From the NCBI GenBank assembly GCA_963930055.1, contig CAWVKS010000001.1, positions 194,308-258,307 of the forward strand: DNA of 64,000 nucleotides, given 5' to 3'. Under the pieces are notes generated by a model. The model worked only from the letters and a program-made list of their open reading frames with translations, was not told where the DNA came from and ran no database searches. The translations under genes were made by a program, and so were the position numbers. Every line of letters begins with the position of its first letter. Position 1 is the stretch's first letter. Source of the stretch: Pullichristensenella sp963930055 (GTDB lineage: Bacteria > Bacillota > Clostridia > Christensenellales > Aristaeellaceae). Below, piece by piece: positions 25,858 through 35,098 of the stretch.

Positions 25858-26927
25858 AGAGGCTGCTGATACTGCTGGCGTTGCTGCTTGCCCTTGCCGC
25901 CCCCGCGCGGGCGGAGATGGACGGCGACTTCGTCTATACGCTCTATGACGGGCAGGGCAACGAACTGACCATGCGCGCCGGCCGCATGTTCGTCGGCGAC
26001 GAGTACATCTCCGGCGACGACCGGCTCTACCGCGTGGCCAGCGTGGACGACCAGGCGCGGACCGCCCGCGCCGAATACGTCGGCCCCGCCGTGCGGGACG
26101 AGGCCACGGCCACAGCCTTTGCCTCGCTGATCGCCCGCGCCGAGCCGGAGAAGAAGATCGCCATGTACTCCACCCACTCCGACGAGAGCTATGTGCCCTC
26201 GGACGGCGAATCTTCCAAACTGGAGGACGCCGGCATCTACGACGTGGGCGAGGCGCTGGCAAAGAGCTTTGAAGAGCGCGGCATCGAGGTGGTCTACTCC
26301 AAGGAGACCTTCCACCCCCACGACGCCGGCGCCTACCGCCGCTCGCGCCGCACGGCGGAAGAACTGCTCAAGGATGGCCCCGACGCGCTGCTCGACATCC
26401 ACCGCGACGCCATCCCGGCCGAGCAGTACGAGACGGAGGTGGACGGCGAGGATGTGAGCATGGTGCGCCTGTTCGTCGGCCGTTCCAATCCCAACGGCGA
26501 CGAAAACCGCGCTTTCGCCCAGGAGATCAAGGCCGTCGCCGACGAGGAATACCCCGGCCTTGTCAAGGACATCTATATCGGCAAGGGCAACTATAACCAG
26601 GAGCTCTACCCCCGCGCGCTGCTTTTGGAAATGGGCACGCATGAGATCGAAAAGGAAAAGGCCATGGCCTCGACGGACTACATCGCCGACGTCATCTCCG
26701 AAGTGCTCTACGGCGAGAGCGCCAGGGCCGAGGAGAGCGCGGAGGCGGGCGGCGTGGCCTCGGGCGTTTTCTGGGTCATCGGCGCGGTGATCGTCATCGC
26801 CGTGATCTACGCGCTGGCTTCCACGGGGCGGCTTTCCGCCATCTGGGACAAGGTCAAACGCGCCGGCAGCGAGATGACCGGCGGCATGGTGGGCAAAAAG
26901 CCCGACAAGGACGGCAAGGGACGCTGA
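25854..26927 (+). CDS. spoIIP: Stage II sporulation protein P (SpoIIP)-like amidase
   Basis: SpoIIP is the cell-wall amidase and endopeptidase that thins septal peptidoglycan so the mother cell can engulf the forespore. The 357-residue protein shows the expected catalytic segments: THSDESYVPSD near 107, DIHRDAIP near 180 and GKGNYNQELYPRALLLEMGT near 242-261. Unlike the usual N-terminal anchor arrangement, it starts with what looks like a cleavable signal peptide (1-20, ending APARA) and carries a transmembrane helix near the C terminus (about 300-322) followed by a basic tail. The start overlaps DUF1614 by four bases. A terminator follows. Confidence 0.88.
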   Translation: MKRLLILLALLLALAAPARAEMDGDFVYTLYDGQGNELTMRAGRMFVGDEYISGDDRLYRVASVDDQARTARAEYVGPAVRDEATATAFASLIARAEPEKKIAMYSTHSDESYVPSDGESSKLEDAGIYDVGEALAKSFEERGIEVVYSKETFHPHDAGAYRRSRRTAEELLKDGPDALLDIHRDAIPAEQYETEVDGEDVSMVRLFVGRSNPNGDENRAFAQEIKAVADEEYPGLVKDIYIGKGNYNQELYPRALLLEMGTHEIEKEKAMASTDYIADVISEVLYGESARAEESAEAGGVASGVFWVIGAVIVIAVIYALASTGRLSAIWDKVKRAGSEMTGGMVGKKPDKDGKGR

Positions 26928-26970
26928 AACGGGGGCGGGGGAGAAAACTTCCCCGCCCTGGCGCGCCGGC

Positions 26971-26999
26971 AAAGCCCGCGGCCGCGGCTGGCGGGCTTT
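26971..26999 (+). terminator. Terminator after spoIIP
   Basis: AAAGCCCGC (26971-26979) pairs with GCGGGCTTT (26991-26999); the short T tail (TTTT to 27000) follows. Confidence 0.75.
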
Positions 27000-27038
27000 T
27001 GCGCGCCCTGCCCGTCATCGTTTGAAAAGGGGGATGGC

Positions 27039-28181
27039 ATGCGCGTCAAGGCATACATGGCCGCCTACTACCTTGCGCAGGCGGTCTATCAGAGCTACAT
27101 GAGCCTCTTTTATCGCGCGCGGGGGCTGGACGCGGCGGGCTTGGGCGCGCTCTACGCGCTCGCGGCGGCCGCCTCCATCCCCGGCCAGCTGCTCTTTGGC
27201 GCGGCGGCGGACAGGGCGCGCGTGCCGGGGCACGTCTTGCGCGCGCTGCTGCTCGTTTCCGCGGCGCTGTTGCTTCTGCAGGCGCTTGCGCGCGACGCCT
27301 TCGCCCTGTTCGCCATCTCCATGCTGTTCGGCTTTGCCTATACGCCGGTGCAGCCCATCGGCGACGCCCTCGCCCTGGCGCGCCTTGAACGCGAGGGCAA
27401 GCCCTTCGGCCCGGCGCGGCTGATGGGCGCGCTGGCCTTCGCGGCCTCGGCCTTCGCCTTTGGCTTTTTGCTGGATGCTTCGGGGCGGGAAGGGCTGGTG
27501 GCGCTTACGGCGGCGGCGCTGATGCTGGTCGCCCTGCTCTGCTCCTTCCTGCTTGGCGGCGAAAAATGCCCGCGCGGCGAAGTGCGCCCGCTGCGCCTGC
27601 TCAGGGATCGGAAATTGCTGCGCCTGCTTTTGTTCGTCCTCCCCGCGCAGGCGACGATGGGCTACTTCTACGCCTTTTTCCCCACGCGCTTTTTGCGCCT
27701 GCCGGGGTCGACGGGCGCGCTGCTGGGCTGGGCGAACCTCGTCTCCGCCCTGGCGGAGATCCCCTTCCTGCTCGTGGGCGACCGCCTGTTTGCCCGTTGG
27801 GGCGCGGCGGGCACGGTGGCCGTGGCCACGCTGGCGCTGGGCGCGCGCTGGCTGCTGACGGGGCTGGGTGGGAGCGTCTGCGCGCTGCTGGCGGCGCAGC
27901 TTTTGCACGGCCTTGGCTACATCGCCATCTCCCTGGGCATGGCGCTCTATATCCGCCGCGAGGTGGGGGAGGGGGCGCAGGCCTCGGGGCAGGCGCTTTT
28001 AAATGTATTCTGCTATGGCCTCGCCCGCATCCTTGGCAATGCGCTGGGCGGCGCGGCGGCGGGCGCCTTTGGCGAGGCGGGCGGCTTCGTCGCCTGCGCG
28101 CTGTTGTGCTTTCTGTCCCTGGCGGCGTTCTTTCCCGTGTGGAAGGATGCGTTTTGCAATTCGCGCCGGGATATGCTATAA
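27039..28181 (+). CDS. MFS transporter
   Basis: This 380-residue inner-membrane protein has about twelve hydrophobic helices in two six-helix halves and the loop-2 signature GAAADRARVPG near residues 50-60. The fold resembles the MFS_1-like/NupG branch. The substrate is unknown. ATG 27039 is preceded by AAGGGGGA. Its TAA stop lies inside the -10 box of the next gene's promoter, so its last bases also serve as promoter DNA. Confidence 0.88.
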   Translation: MRVKAYMAAYYLAQAVYQSYMSLFYRARGLDAAGLGALYALAAAASIPGQLLFGAAADRARVPGHVLRALLLVSAALLLLQALARDAFALFAISMLFGFAYTPVQPIGDALALARLEREGKPFGPARLMGALAFAASAFAFGFLLDASGREGLVALTAAALMLVALLCSFLLGGEKCPRGEVRPLRLLRDRKLLRLLLFVLPAQATMGYFYAFFPTRFLRLPGSTGALLGWANLVSALAEIPFLLVGDRLFARWGAAGTVAVATLALGARWLLTGLGGSVCALLAAQLLHGLGYIAISLGMALYIRREVGEGAQASGQALLNVFCYGLARILGNALGGAAAGAFGEAGGFVACALLCFLSLAAFFPVWKDAFCNSRRDML

Positions 28182-28182
28182 T
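28154..28182 (+). promoter_or_regulatory. Promoter of the helD operon
   Basis: TTGCAA (28154-28159) and TATAAT (28177-28182) are separated by 17 bases. The promoter lies within the last codons of the MFS gene. A short hairpin (CTGGCGGA with TCCGCCAG, 28187-28207) follows in the leader. Confidence 0.75.
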
Positions 28183-28224
28183 GAAACTGGCGGATACTCT
28201 CCGCCAGCCAAGGGAGGGACGAAC

Positions 28225-30366
28225 GTGAACGATCCGCAGGTGCTCCGCGCCGAACAGGAATATACGCAGCGCGTGCAGCAGCTTTTGCTCTCCGTCATCG
28301 AGCAGTCCACGAGCATCTCCGCCAGCCACGCCGAGGCCGTGCACATGATCGTGGCCGACGCCTGGGACGAATTGCGCATGAAGCCGACCGCGCTTTCGCC
28401 GCAGGACCTTGAACAGCTCTCCGCCGAGGTGGACCGCTACCTGGTGCGCAAGTCGTTTACCGACGACCTGGCCGCGCGCTATAAGCGCATGCTGATGGCG
28501 CCCTTCTTCGCGCGCGTCGATTTTGCCGAGGAGGGCGAAAAAGGCCCGGAAAAGATCGTCATCGGCCTGTACAGCCTGCGGGGCAGGGATGGGGAGATGC
28601 TGGTGCACGACTGGCGCGCGCCGGTCTGTTCGCTGTACTACGATTCCATGCCCGGCCCCTGCCGCTACGACAGCCCCTCCGGCGAGATCCGCGGCGAGAT
28701 GTCCCTCAAGCGCCAGTACCGCATGGAGGACGGCCGCCTCAAATACTATGTCGATACGCAGCGCAACATCGACGACGGCATCCTCCTCGACCTCCTTTCC
28801 CAGGCCACCAGCCGCCACATGCGCCAGGTGGTGTCCACCATCCAGGCGGAGCAGTCCGCCGCCATCCGCTATGAGAACGCGCGCGTGGTCTCCGTGGTGG
28901 GCGGCGCCGGCTCGGGCAAGACCTCCATCGCCATGCACCGCGCCGCCTTCCTCATGTACCGCCAGCGCGATACGCTCGACGCCCGCCGCATACAGATCCT
29001 TTCCCCCGGCAGCGCCTTTTCGGAATACATATCCGCCGTGCTGCCCGATCTCGGCGAGGAGAACATACGTTCACGAACGCTGCGGGAGATCGTCGAGGGC
29101 ATCCTCGGCAAAAAGGTCGAATCGCCCCTCAAGCAGGCGGAAAAGCTGCTCGCCGGGGAGGACGGGCCGCGCCTGGGATCCGTGCGCTTCAAGAGCGGCA
29201 AGGCGTTTTTGCAGGAATTGCGCAAATGCGCCGAGTCGTTTTCCACATTCGGCCCCAATTTTGCCAACGTCTGGCTGGACGGCAAGCCGCTCATCCGCCG
29301 CGAGGAATTGCGGCGCATGTACAAGGATGAATTCAGGCTCCTCACGCCGGCGCAGCGCCTCGAGCGCGTGCGCGCCACGCTGGAAACGCGCGTGGCCAGC
29401 TGGGAAGCGGGTATGTACAAGCAATATGAAAAGCAGTTCGAGGGGCACTACCATGGCCGCGAATTGACCTTTGTCAGCAAAATGGCCGTGTCCCAACGCC
29501 TGCAGCCCGTGCGCGCCCAGCTGCGCTCCATGCTGGAGATCACGGGACAGCGCCTGCTCACGGAAGTGCTGCGCGACGCGCCCCGCGAATTGCGCGACCT
29601 TTACAAGGAAAACAGCGAAGCGGGCCTCACCTGGTGGGAGGACGCCGTGGCCGAGGCCTGGCTGATGGTGCGCCTGGGCTTCGCCGCCCCGGACAAGAGC
29701 ATTTACCATCTGCTGGTGGACGAGGCGCAGGACTATTCGGAAACGGCGCTCTCGCTGCTCTCCCTCTACCACCCCAACGCCCACGTGACGCTCCTGGGCG
29801 ACCCCATGCAGCGCACCTGCCCGGGCATGGACGCCTGCGAGCCGGCCAACTGGGGCGACTGCTTCGGCGTGCCGGACGCGAAGGTGTTCTCCCTCAGCCG
29901 CTGCTACCGCTCCACACTGCCCATCGCTCGCCTCTGCAACGCCATTCTCCCGGACGCGGAGCGCCTCAGGCCCTTTGGGCGCGAGGGCGACATGCCCGTG
30001 GTCGCGCCGTACAGCCTCGAGGCCGTGCAAAAGGCGCTGGATGGCTTCCGCAAGGCGGGGCACCGCTCCATCGCCGTCATCACCCGCACGCAGAAGGGCG
30101 CGGAAAAGCTCTGCGAAAAACTGCCCAACGTCTACCGCTTCGACGGCGGCGAGGACGACTGGCAGTATGAAAACGGCGATACCGTGGTCGGCTGCTACCA
30201 CCTGATGAAAGGGCTGGAGTTCGACGCCGTCATCGTCGCCTGGCCGGACGCGGAACTGACGGACGACGAGCGACGCCGCCTCTACACCGCCTGTTCGCGC
30301 GCCCTGCACGCGGCCGTACTGCTGGCGGACGAAGGCATGCTCAAAAAGCTGGGGATCGTGCTGTGA
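28225..30366 (+). CDS. helD: HelD-like superfamily 1 ATPase (RNA polymerase recycling factor)
   Basis: The 713-residue protein is a UvrD-like ATPase of the HelD type, which in Gram-positive bacteria inserts arms into RNA polymerase to release it from DNA. It has an N-terminal coiled region (about 1-90), the HelD hallmark HDWRAPVCSLYYD near 130, Walker A GGAGSGKTS near 226, a large insertion, the Walker B segment LLVDEAQDYSE near 498, GDPMQRT near 520, and late motifs FSLSRCYRS and MKGLEFDAVIVAWPD. The start is GTG 28225, fixed by AGGGAGGGAC just upstream; the longer frame lies within the MFS gene. It overlaps the next gene's start. Confidence 0.9.
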   Translation: MNDPQVLRAEQEYTQRVQQLLLSVIEQSTSISASHAEAVHMIVADAWDELRMKPTALSPQDLEQLSAEVDRYLVRKSFTDDLAARYKRMLMAPFFARVDFAEEGEKGPEKIVIGLYSLRGRDGEMLVHDWRAPVCSLYYDSMPGPCRYDSPSGEIRGEMSLKRQYRMEDGRLKYYVDTQRNIDDGILLDLLSQATSRHMRQVVSTIQAEQSAAIRYENARVVSVVGGAGSGKTSIAMHRAAFLMYRQRDTLDARRIQILSPGSAFSEYISAVLPDLGEENIRSRTLREIVEGILGKKVESPLKQAEKLLAGEDGPRLGSVRFKSGKAFLQELRKCAESFSTFGPNFANVWLDGKPLIRREELRRMYKDEFRLLTPAQRLERVRATLETRVASWEAGMYKQYEKQFEGHYHGRELTFVSKMAVSQRLQPVRAQLRSMLEITGQRLLTEVLRDAPRELRDLYKENSEAGLTWWEDAVAEAWLMVRLGFAAPDKSIYHLLVDEAQDYSETALSLLSLYHPNAHVTLLGDPMQRTCPGMDACEPANWGDCFGVPDAKVFSLSRCYRSTLPIARLCNAILPDAERLRPFGREGDMPVVAPYSLEAVQKALDGFRKAGHRSIAVITRTQKGAEKLCEKLPNVYRFDGGEDDWQYENGDTVVGCYHLMKGLEFDAVIVAWPDAELTDDERRRLYTACSRALHAAVLLADEGMLKKLGIVL

Positions 30367-31529
30367 GATACGACGCGATCATCCTTGGCGGCGGCGCGTC
30401 CGGCCTGGCGGCGGGCGTATCGCTCGCGCGTGCGGGCTGGCATGTCGCCGTGCTCGAGGCGCAGCCGCGCGTGGGGCGCAAGCTGCTCTCCACCGGCAAC
30501 GGCCGCTGTAATTTTACCAACATAAACGCCGCGGCGGCGGACTACTTCGGCGATGCGTCCCTCGCCGCGCCCGCCCTCGCCGCCTTCCCGCCGGCAAGCG
30601 TGCTGGAATTCTTTGCCTCCCTCGGCATACCGGCGCGCGTGGACGCGGAAGGCCGCGCCTATCCCGCCAGCAACATGGCCGCCTCCGTGCTCGACGCTTT
30701 GCGCCTTTCCTTTGCCGAGGCCGGGGGCGAGGAAGTGACCGGCTTTCGCGTGCGCGCCCTCTCCCGCGGGCTGGCCGCCACGGCGGAGGACGGGAGGACG
30801 GCTTCCGGCCGCTGCGCGCTGCTGGCCACGGGCGGCCTGGCCGCGCCCTCGCTGGGGGCGGCGGACGCGCCCTTTGTCAAGGCGCTCGGCCACCGCTTCA
30901 CCCGCCGCTTCCCGGCGCTTGCGCCGCTGGAGACGGAGCCCGTGCCCGCCCTCAAGGGGTTGCGCGCGCAGTGCGTCCTCACCATGGAGGGCCTCCGCGA
31001 GCGCGGGGAGATCCTCTTCACCGAATACGGCGTCTCCGGCATCGCCGCCATGCAGCTTTCGCGCTTTGCCCGCCCCGGCGCGGCGCTGGAAGTGGATTTC
31101 CTCTGCGGGGAACGCCCGGCCATCGCCGAGCGCGCCCGCCTGCTGCCCGCGCGCCGCATGGAGGACTTCTTAAACGGCGTCGTCCCCCGGCGCGTGGGAC
31201 AGGCGCTGGTCAGGAGCGCCGGCATACCGCTTGCCAAAACGGCGGCGGAGCTGACAGAGGCGGAGATACAGGCGCTGGAGGCCGCCCTCACCGGCTGGAC
31301 GCTGCCCGTGCGCGGCGCGCGCGATTTCAAGCAGGCGCAGGTGACGGCGGGCGGGCTGGAAGGCGCGGGCTTTGACCCGCAAACGCTCGCGTCCCGCCGC
31401 GTTCCCGGCCTCTACGCCGCCGGGGAAGTGCTCGATGTGGACGGCCCCTGCGGGGGCTACAACCTGCAATGGGCGTGGGCTTCGGCGCTGCTTGCCGCCC
31501 AGGCGATGAACGAAAGGCTCAAGGCATGA
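30363..31529 (+). CDS. HI0933/BaiN-family flavoprotein oxidoreductase
   Basis: This 388-residue protein has an N-terminal FAD-binding Rossmann motif (AIILGGGASGLAAGVSLARA), the family signature KLLSTGNGRCNFTN near 40-53 and the C-terminal GLYAAGEVLDVDGPCGGYNL near 357-376. Family members include enzymes reducing bile-acid or other aromatic and steroid intermediates, but most have no known substrate. It starts at GTG 30363, overlapping the helD stop by four bases (GTGA), and overlaps the next flavoprotein (ATGA at 31526). Confidence 0.88.
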   Translation: MRYDAIILGGGASGLAAGVSLARAGWHVAVLEAQPRVGRKLLSTGNGRCNFTNINAAAADYFGDASLAAPALAAFPPASVLEFFASLGIPARVDAEGRAYPASNMAASVLDALRLSFAEAGGEEVTGFRVRALSRGLAATAEDGRTASGRCALLATGGLAAPSLGAADAPFVKALGHRFTRRFPALAPLETEPVPALKGLRAQCVLTMEGLRERGEILFTEYGVSGIAAMQLSRFARPGAALEVDFLCGERPAIAERARLLPARRMEDFLNGVVPRRVGQALVRSAGIPLAKTAAELTEAEIQALEAALTGWTLPVRGARDFKQAQVTAGGLEGAGFDPQTLASRRVPGLYAAGEVLDVDGPCGGYNLQWAWASALLAAQAMNERLKA

Positions 31530-33115
31530 TACGTATTTCACAGCTCAAACTGCCGCTGGACTACGAAAATACGCCCCTCGCCGCGCACGCCGCGAGGGCG
31601 CTTCACTGTTCCCCGGACGCCATATCCGCCGTCCATCTGCGCAAGCGCTCGGTGGACGCGCGCGACAAGGGCGACATACGCTTTGTGCTCACGCTCGATG
31701 TGGAGACAAAGCGCCCGCTCCGTTCGCTGCCTAAAGGCTGCGAACAACTTTCCGTGCCCGCGCCGCGCCCGCTGCCAACGCCGCGCGCCCTCGCCCATCG
31801 CCCGCTGGTGGTCGGCCTCGGCCCGGCGGGGCTGTTCGCGGCGCTGGCGCTTGCGCGCATGGGGCTTGCCCCGCTGGTGGTCGAGCGCGGCAAGAGCGTG
31901 GACGCGCGCGCGCGGGACGTAAACGCCTTCTGGGGCGGCGGCGCGCTCGACCCGGAGAGCAACGTGCAGTTCGGCGAAGGCGGCGCAGGGGCGTTTTCCG
32001 ACGGCAAGCTCAATTCCGGCATCAAGGACGTCCACTGCCGCGAGGTGCTGGAAACGCTGGCGCGTTTTGGCGCGCCGGAGGAGATTTTGTGGGAAGCGCG
32101 CCCGCACGTGGGCACGGACCGCCTTCCCGCCGTGGTGCGCGCCATCCGGCAGGAGATCGTGCGCCTGGGCGGGGAAGTGTTCTTTGAAACGCGGCTGACG
32201 GGGCTGCGCGTCGAAAACGGCCGGGTGCGCGGCGCGATCTGCGTCCGTGGCGAAGAGACGTTGGAAATAGAGACGGAAAACGTCGTCCTCGCCGTCGGCC
32301 ACAGCGCCCGCGACACATTCGCCATGCTGCATGAGCTGGGCGTTCCCATGTCGCCCAAGCCGTTCTCCATCGGCGCGCGCATCGAGCACCCGCAAGCGCT
32401 CGTCGATTTTGCCCAGTACGGCAAATGCGCCGGCCACCCGGCGCTGCCGGCGGCGGAGTACCGCCTGAGCGCCCACCTGCCCGACGGCCGCGCCGCCTAC
32501 ACGTTCTGCATGTGCCCCGGCGGCACGGTGGTGGCGGCGGCTTCGGAAAAGGGCGGCGTGGTCACCAACGGCATGAGCCCCTTCGCCCGCGATGGCGAAA
32601 ACGCCAACAGCGCCCTGCTCATTGCCGTCTCCCCCGCGGACTTCCCCGGAGACGACCCGCTCGCCGGCGTGCGCTTCCAGCGGGAATGGGAACAAAAAGC
32701 GTTCCGGCTGGCCGGCGAAACCTATCGCGCCCCGGCGCAGCGCGTCGGCGATTTTCTGCAGGGCGTCGCCTCGACGGGCGCGGGCGACGTCGCGCCCACC
32801 TACCGCCCCGGCGTCACGTACGCAGACCTCGCCCGGTGCCTTCCCGGCTACGCCGCGCGCGACATGCGCGAGGCCATCCGCCTCTTTGACCGCCGCCTGA
32901 AGGGCTTTGCCCACCCGGGCGCGGTGCTCACCGGCCCGGAGACGCGCTCCAGCTCGCCCGTGCGCATCGAGCGCGACCAAAGCGGCCAGAGCGCCGTGCG
33001 CGGCCTCTACCCCTGCGGCGAGGGCGCGGGCTACGCCGGGGGCATACTCTCCGCGGCGGTGGACGGCGTAAAATGCGCCGAGCGCCTGGCGGCGGGGGAG
33101 GGGAAGGAGGAATGA
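31526..33115 (+). CDS. FAD-dependent oxidoreductase, COG2509 type
   Basis: This 529-residue protein has an unusual N-terminal domain (about 1-85) and then an FAD-binding motif VVGLGPAGLFAALALARMG near 93-111. The family hallmarks NVQFGEGGAGAFSDGKLNS near 149-167 and FCMCPGGTVVAAAS near 327 follow, with GLYPCGEGAGYAGGILSAA near the C terminus. Members of this group are widespread in anaerobes without an assigned reaction. The ATG start overlaps the previous stop (ATGA), and a small Cys protein follows closely. Confidence 0.88.
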   Translation: MIRISQLKLPLDYENTPLAAHAARALHCSPDAISAVHLRKRSVDARDKGDIRFVLTLDVETKRPLRSLPKGCEQLSVPAPRPLPTPRALAHRPLVVGLGPAGLFAALALARMGLAPLVVERGKSVDARARDVNAFWGGGALDPESNVQFGEGGAGAFSDGKLNSGIKDVHCREVLETLARFGAPEEILWEARPHVGTDRLPAVVRAIRQEIVRLGGEVFFETRLTGLRVENGRVRGAICVRGEETLEIETENVVLAVGHSARDTFAMLHELGVPMSPKPFSIGARIEHPQALVDFAQYGKCAGHPALPAAEYRLSAHLPDGRAAYTFCMCPGGTVVAAASEKGGVVTNGMSPFARDGENANSALLIAVSPADFPGDDPLAGVRFQREWEQKAFRLAGETYRAPAQRVGDFLQGVASTGAGDVAPTYRPGVTYADLARCLPGYAARDMREAIRLFDRRLKGFAHPGAVLTGPETRSSSPVRIERDQSGQSAVRGLYPCGEGAGYAGGILSAAVDGVKCAERLAAGEGKEE

Positions 33116-33117
33116 CC

Positions 33118-33354
33118 ATGGAGCGGGAGCTGCGGGGCATCCTCGAAGCGTTCGCCGCCTCGGGCTGGGACGAACTGGCCGTCCCCGCGCGGCGGTTCCT
33201 CGAAGGGCGGCTGCCTGCCGCGGCGCTGCGGGAAGCCGTTTCGCGCGCGCGGGACGCCTGCGGAAATTGCGGCTGCGCCCTTGACGCGCTCTATCCCCGC
33301 GCGCTTGTGCTGCTGGAAGGCTTCGGGCAATTGTGTGACAAAACGGGAACATAG
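33118..33354 (+). CDS. Small hypothetical protein with a CxNCxC cluster
   Basis: This 78-residue protein is predicted to be helical, with the cysteine cluster ACGNCGCALDAL at about 48-59 and one more Cys near the end (QLCDKTG). I do not recognise a family. The start is ambiguous: ATG 33112 overlaps the previous stop, but GGAGG is correctly spaced for ATG 33118. Being the last gene of the helD-flavoprotein operon, it might bind metal or act with the flavoproteins. This is inference. Confidence 0.55.
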   Translation: MERELRGILEAFAASGWDELAVPARRFLEGRLPAAALREAVSRARDACGNCGCALDALYPRALVLLEGFGQLCDKTGT

Positions 33355-33365
33355 CCTGAATTTGC

Positions 33366-33395
33366 TTTCCAAATAACAGATGGATGTGTTATAAT
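33366..33395 (+). promoter_or_regulatory. Promoter of the maf-mre operon
   Basis: TATAAT (33390-33395) has TTTCCA or TTCCAA 17-18 bases upstream. A hairpin (CGACTG with CAGTCG, near 33405-33426) lies in the leader before maf. Confidence 0.6.
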
Positions 33396-33451
33396 CAGAA
33401 AGAACGACTGTTTTTTCGCACAGTCGCGTATATGTCAGGGGGCGATCGGGG

Positions 33452-34027
33452 ATGGAACAGCCGTTTGCGCTGATCCTGGCCTCGGCTTCGCCGCGCCGGC
33501 GCGAACTGCTCAGCCGCATGGGGTACGCCTTTGAGGTCTGCGCGCCGGACGTGGACGAGCACGTCGAGGGCCGCGCGGAGGATATCGTCAAAACGCTGGC
33601 CGTGCGCAAGGCGCGCGCGGCGGCTTCGCATTACGCGCGGGGCGTCATCATCGCCTCGGACACGCTGGTCTCGCTGGAGGGAAGGCCCCTGGGCAAGCCC
33701 GCCGATGAAAACGAGGCGCACGCCATGCTGCGCGCCCTCTCGGGGCGGGCGCACGATGTCTTTACCGGCGTCTGCCTGCGCGACGCGGCCACGGGGCACG
33801 AGATGGTGGAGGAGGTCAAAACCGCCGTGCGCTTCCGCGAACTGACCGACGAGGAGATCTGGGATTATATACGCACCGGCGAGCCGATGGACAAGGCCGG
33901 CGCCTATGGCATACAGGGCGGCGCGGGTGCGTTCGTCGAGGGGCTGGACGGTTCCTTTGAAAACGTGATGGGCTTTCCCGTGGACGACGTGGAGCGCATG
34001 CTGCGCGCGTTCACGCGGGAGGGCTGA
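33452..34027 (+). CDS. maf: Maf-family nucleoside triphosphate pyrophosphatase
   Basis: The 191-residue enzyme hydrolyses dTTP, UTP or modified nucleotides and is often linked to septum and shape genes. The signature LILASASPRRRELLSRMG is at 7-24, IIASDTLVSLEGRPLGKP at about 66-83 contains the catalytic Asp, and YGIQGGAGAFVEGLDGSFEN lies at about 151-170. The start has GGGGG-rich upstream sequence. It heads the mreBCD operon, a common arrangement in Firmicutes. Confidence 0.95.
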   Translation: MEQPFALILASASPRRRELLSRMGYAFEVCAPDVDEHVEGRAEDIVKTLAVRKARAAASHYARGVIIASDTLVSLEGRPLGKPADENEAHAMLRALSGRAHDVFTGVCLRDAATGHEMVEEVKTAVRFRELTDEEIWDYIRTGEPMDKAGAYGIQGGAGAFVEGLDGSFENVMGFPVDDVERMLRAFTREG

Positions 34028-34045
34028 CGAAGCGGAGGGGCGCAG

Positions 34046-35086
34046 ATGGGCGTTTTTTCATCCGGCGGCGTGGGCATCGACCTGGGTTCCGCCAATGTGA
34101 CGATCTTCCTGGAGAGCGAGGGCGTGGTGCTGCGCGAGCCGAGCTATGTGCTCGCTTCGCGCGACGACCCGGACAACGTGCTCGCCTGCGGCCGCGACGC
34201 CCGGCAGATGCTGGGGCGCACGCCGCGCGCGGCGGTGCTCCTCTCCCCGGTGATGGACGGCGCGGTGGGCGATATAGACATGGCCGCCACGCTTTTGCGC
34301 GAGCTTTCGGAAAAGGCCATCGGCCGCCGCCGGGCGCTCGACCGCACGCGCGTGGTCGTCTCCATGGGCCTGGGCGTGACGCGCGTGGAGCGCGCGGCCC
34401 TGGAGGAGGCCGTCCGCTCGCTGGGCGCGCGGCGCGCGGCGCTGGTGCGCTCGTCCGTGGCGGCGGCCGTGGGCGCGGGCGTGCCCATCGCCGAGCCCAA
34501 GGGCGTGATGGTGGTCAACATCGGCGGCTCCACCACGGAGGTCGCCGTCCTTTCCATGAACGGCGTGGTCGCCTCGCGCGCGGCGCGCACGGGCGGCATG
34601 GCGCTGGACGAGGCCATCATCCGCTACATACGCAACGAAAAGGGGCTGGTCATCGGCCAGCGCACGGCGGAGGATCTGAAGATCGATATCGGCTCTGCCA
34701 AAGGCGAGGGCGATGAAAGCGCCGAGGACGTGCTTTTGCGCGGCCGCGACGTGCGCACGGGCAAGCCCTCCACGGTCAGCGTTTCCCCCAAGGACGTCAA
34801 CAGGGCCATCCTCCCGCCGCTTCAGACGCTGCTGGAAAACATCCGCGAGGCGTTTGAAAATACGCCGCCGGAGCTGGCGGCGGACATACTCGAGCGCGGC
34901 GTGTACCTTTCCGGGGGCGGCGCGCGGCTCGAGGGGCTGCGCGAGCGCCTGGGCGGGCTCCTGGGCATGCCCGTACACATGGGCGAATCGCCGGAGGACG
35001 ACGTGGCCGCCGGCGCGGGCGCCATCGCCGCCGACGAGCGGCTGGCCGCCGACCTGCGGCGGTCGGGCTGCCTCATCGAGCTGTAA
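34046..35086 (+). CDS. mreB: Rod-shape-determining actin homologue MreB
   Basis: The 346-residue protein forms membrane-bound filaments that steer lateral wall synthesis. Actin-fold motifs are visible: phosphate 1 GIDLGSANVTIFL at 9-21, phosphate 2 VNIGGSTTEVAVLS near 155, and the adenosine segment YLSGGGARLEGL near 288-299. Length is normal. It lies 18 bases after maf and 12 before mreC. Confidence 0.95.
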   Translation: MGVFSSGGVGIDLGSANVTIFLESEGVVLREPSYVLASRDDPDNVLACGRDARQMLGRTPRAAVLLSPVMDGAVGDIDMAATLLRELSEKAIGRRRALDRTRVVVSMGLGVTRVERAALEEAVRSLGARRAALVRSSVAAAVGAGVPIAEPKGVMVVNIGGSTTEVAVLSMNGVVASRAARTGGMALDEAIIRYIRNEKGLVIGQRTAEDLKIDIGSAKGEGDESAEDVLLRGRDVRTGKPSTVSVSPKDVNRAILPPLQTLLENIREAFENTPPELAADILERGVYLSGGGARLEGLRERLGGLLGMPVHMGESPEDDVAAGAGAIAADERLAADLRRSGCLIEL

Positions 35087-35098
35087 GGGGAACTGTTC

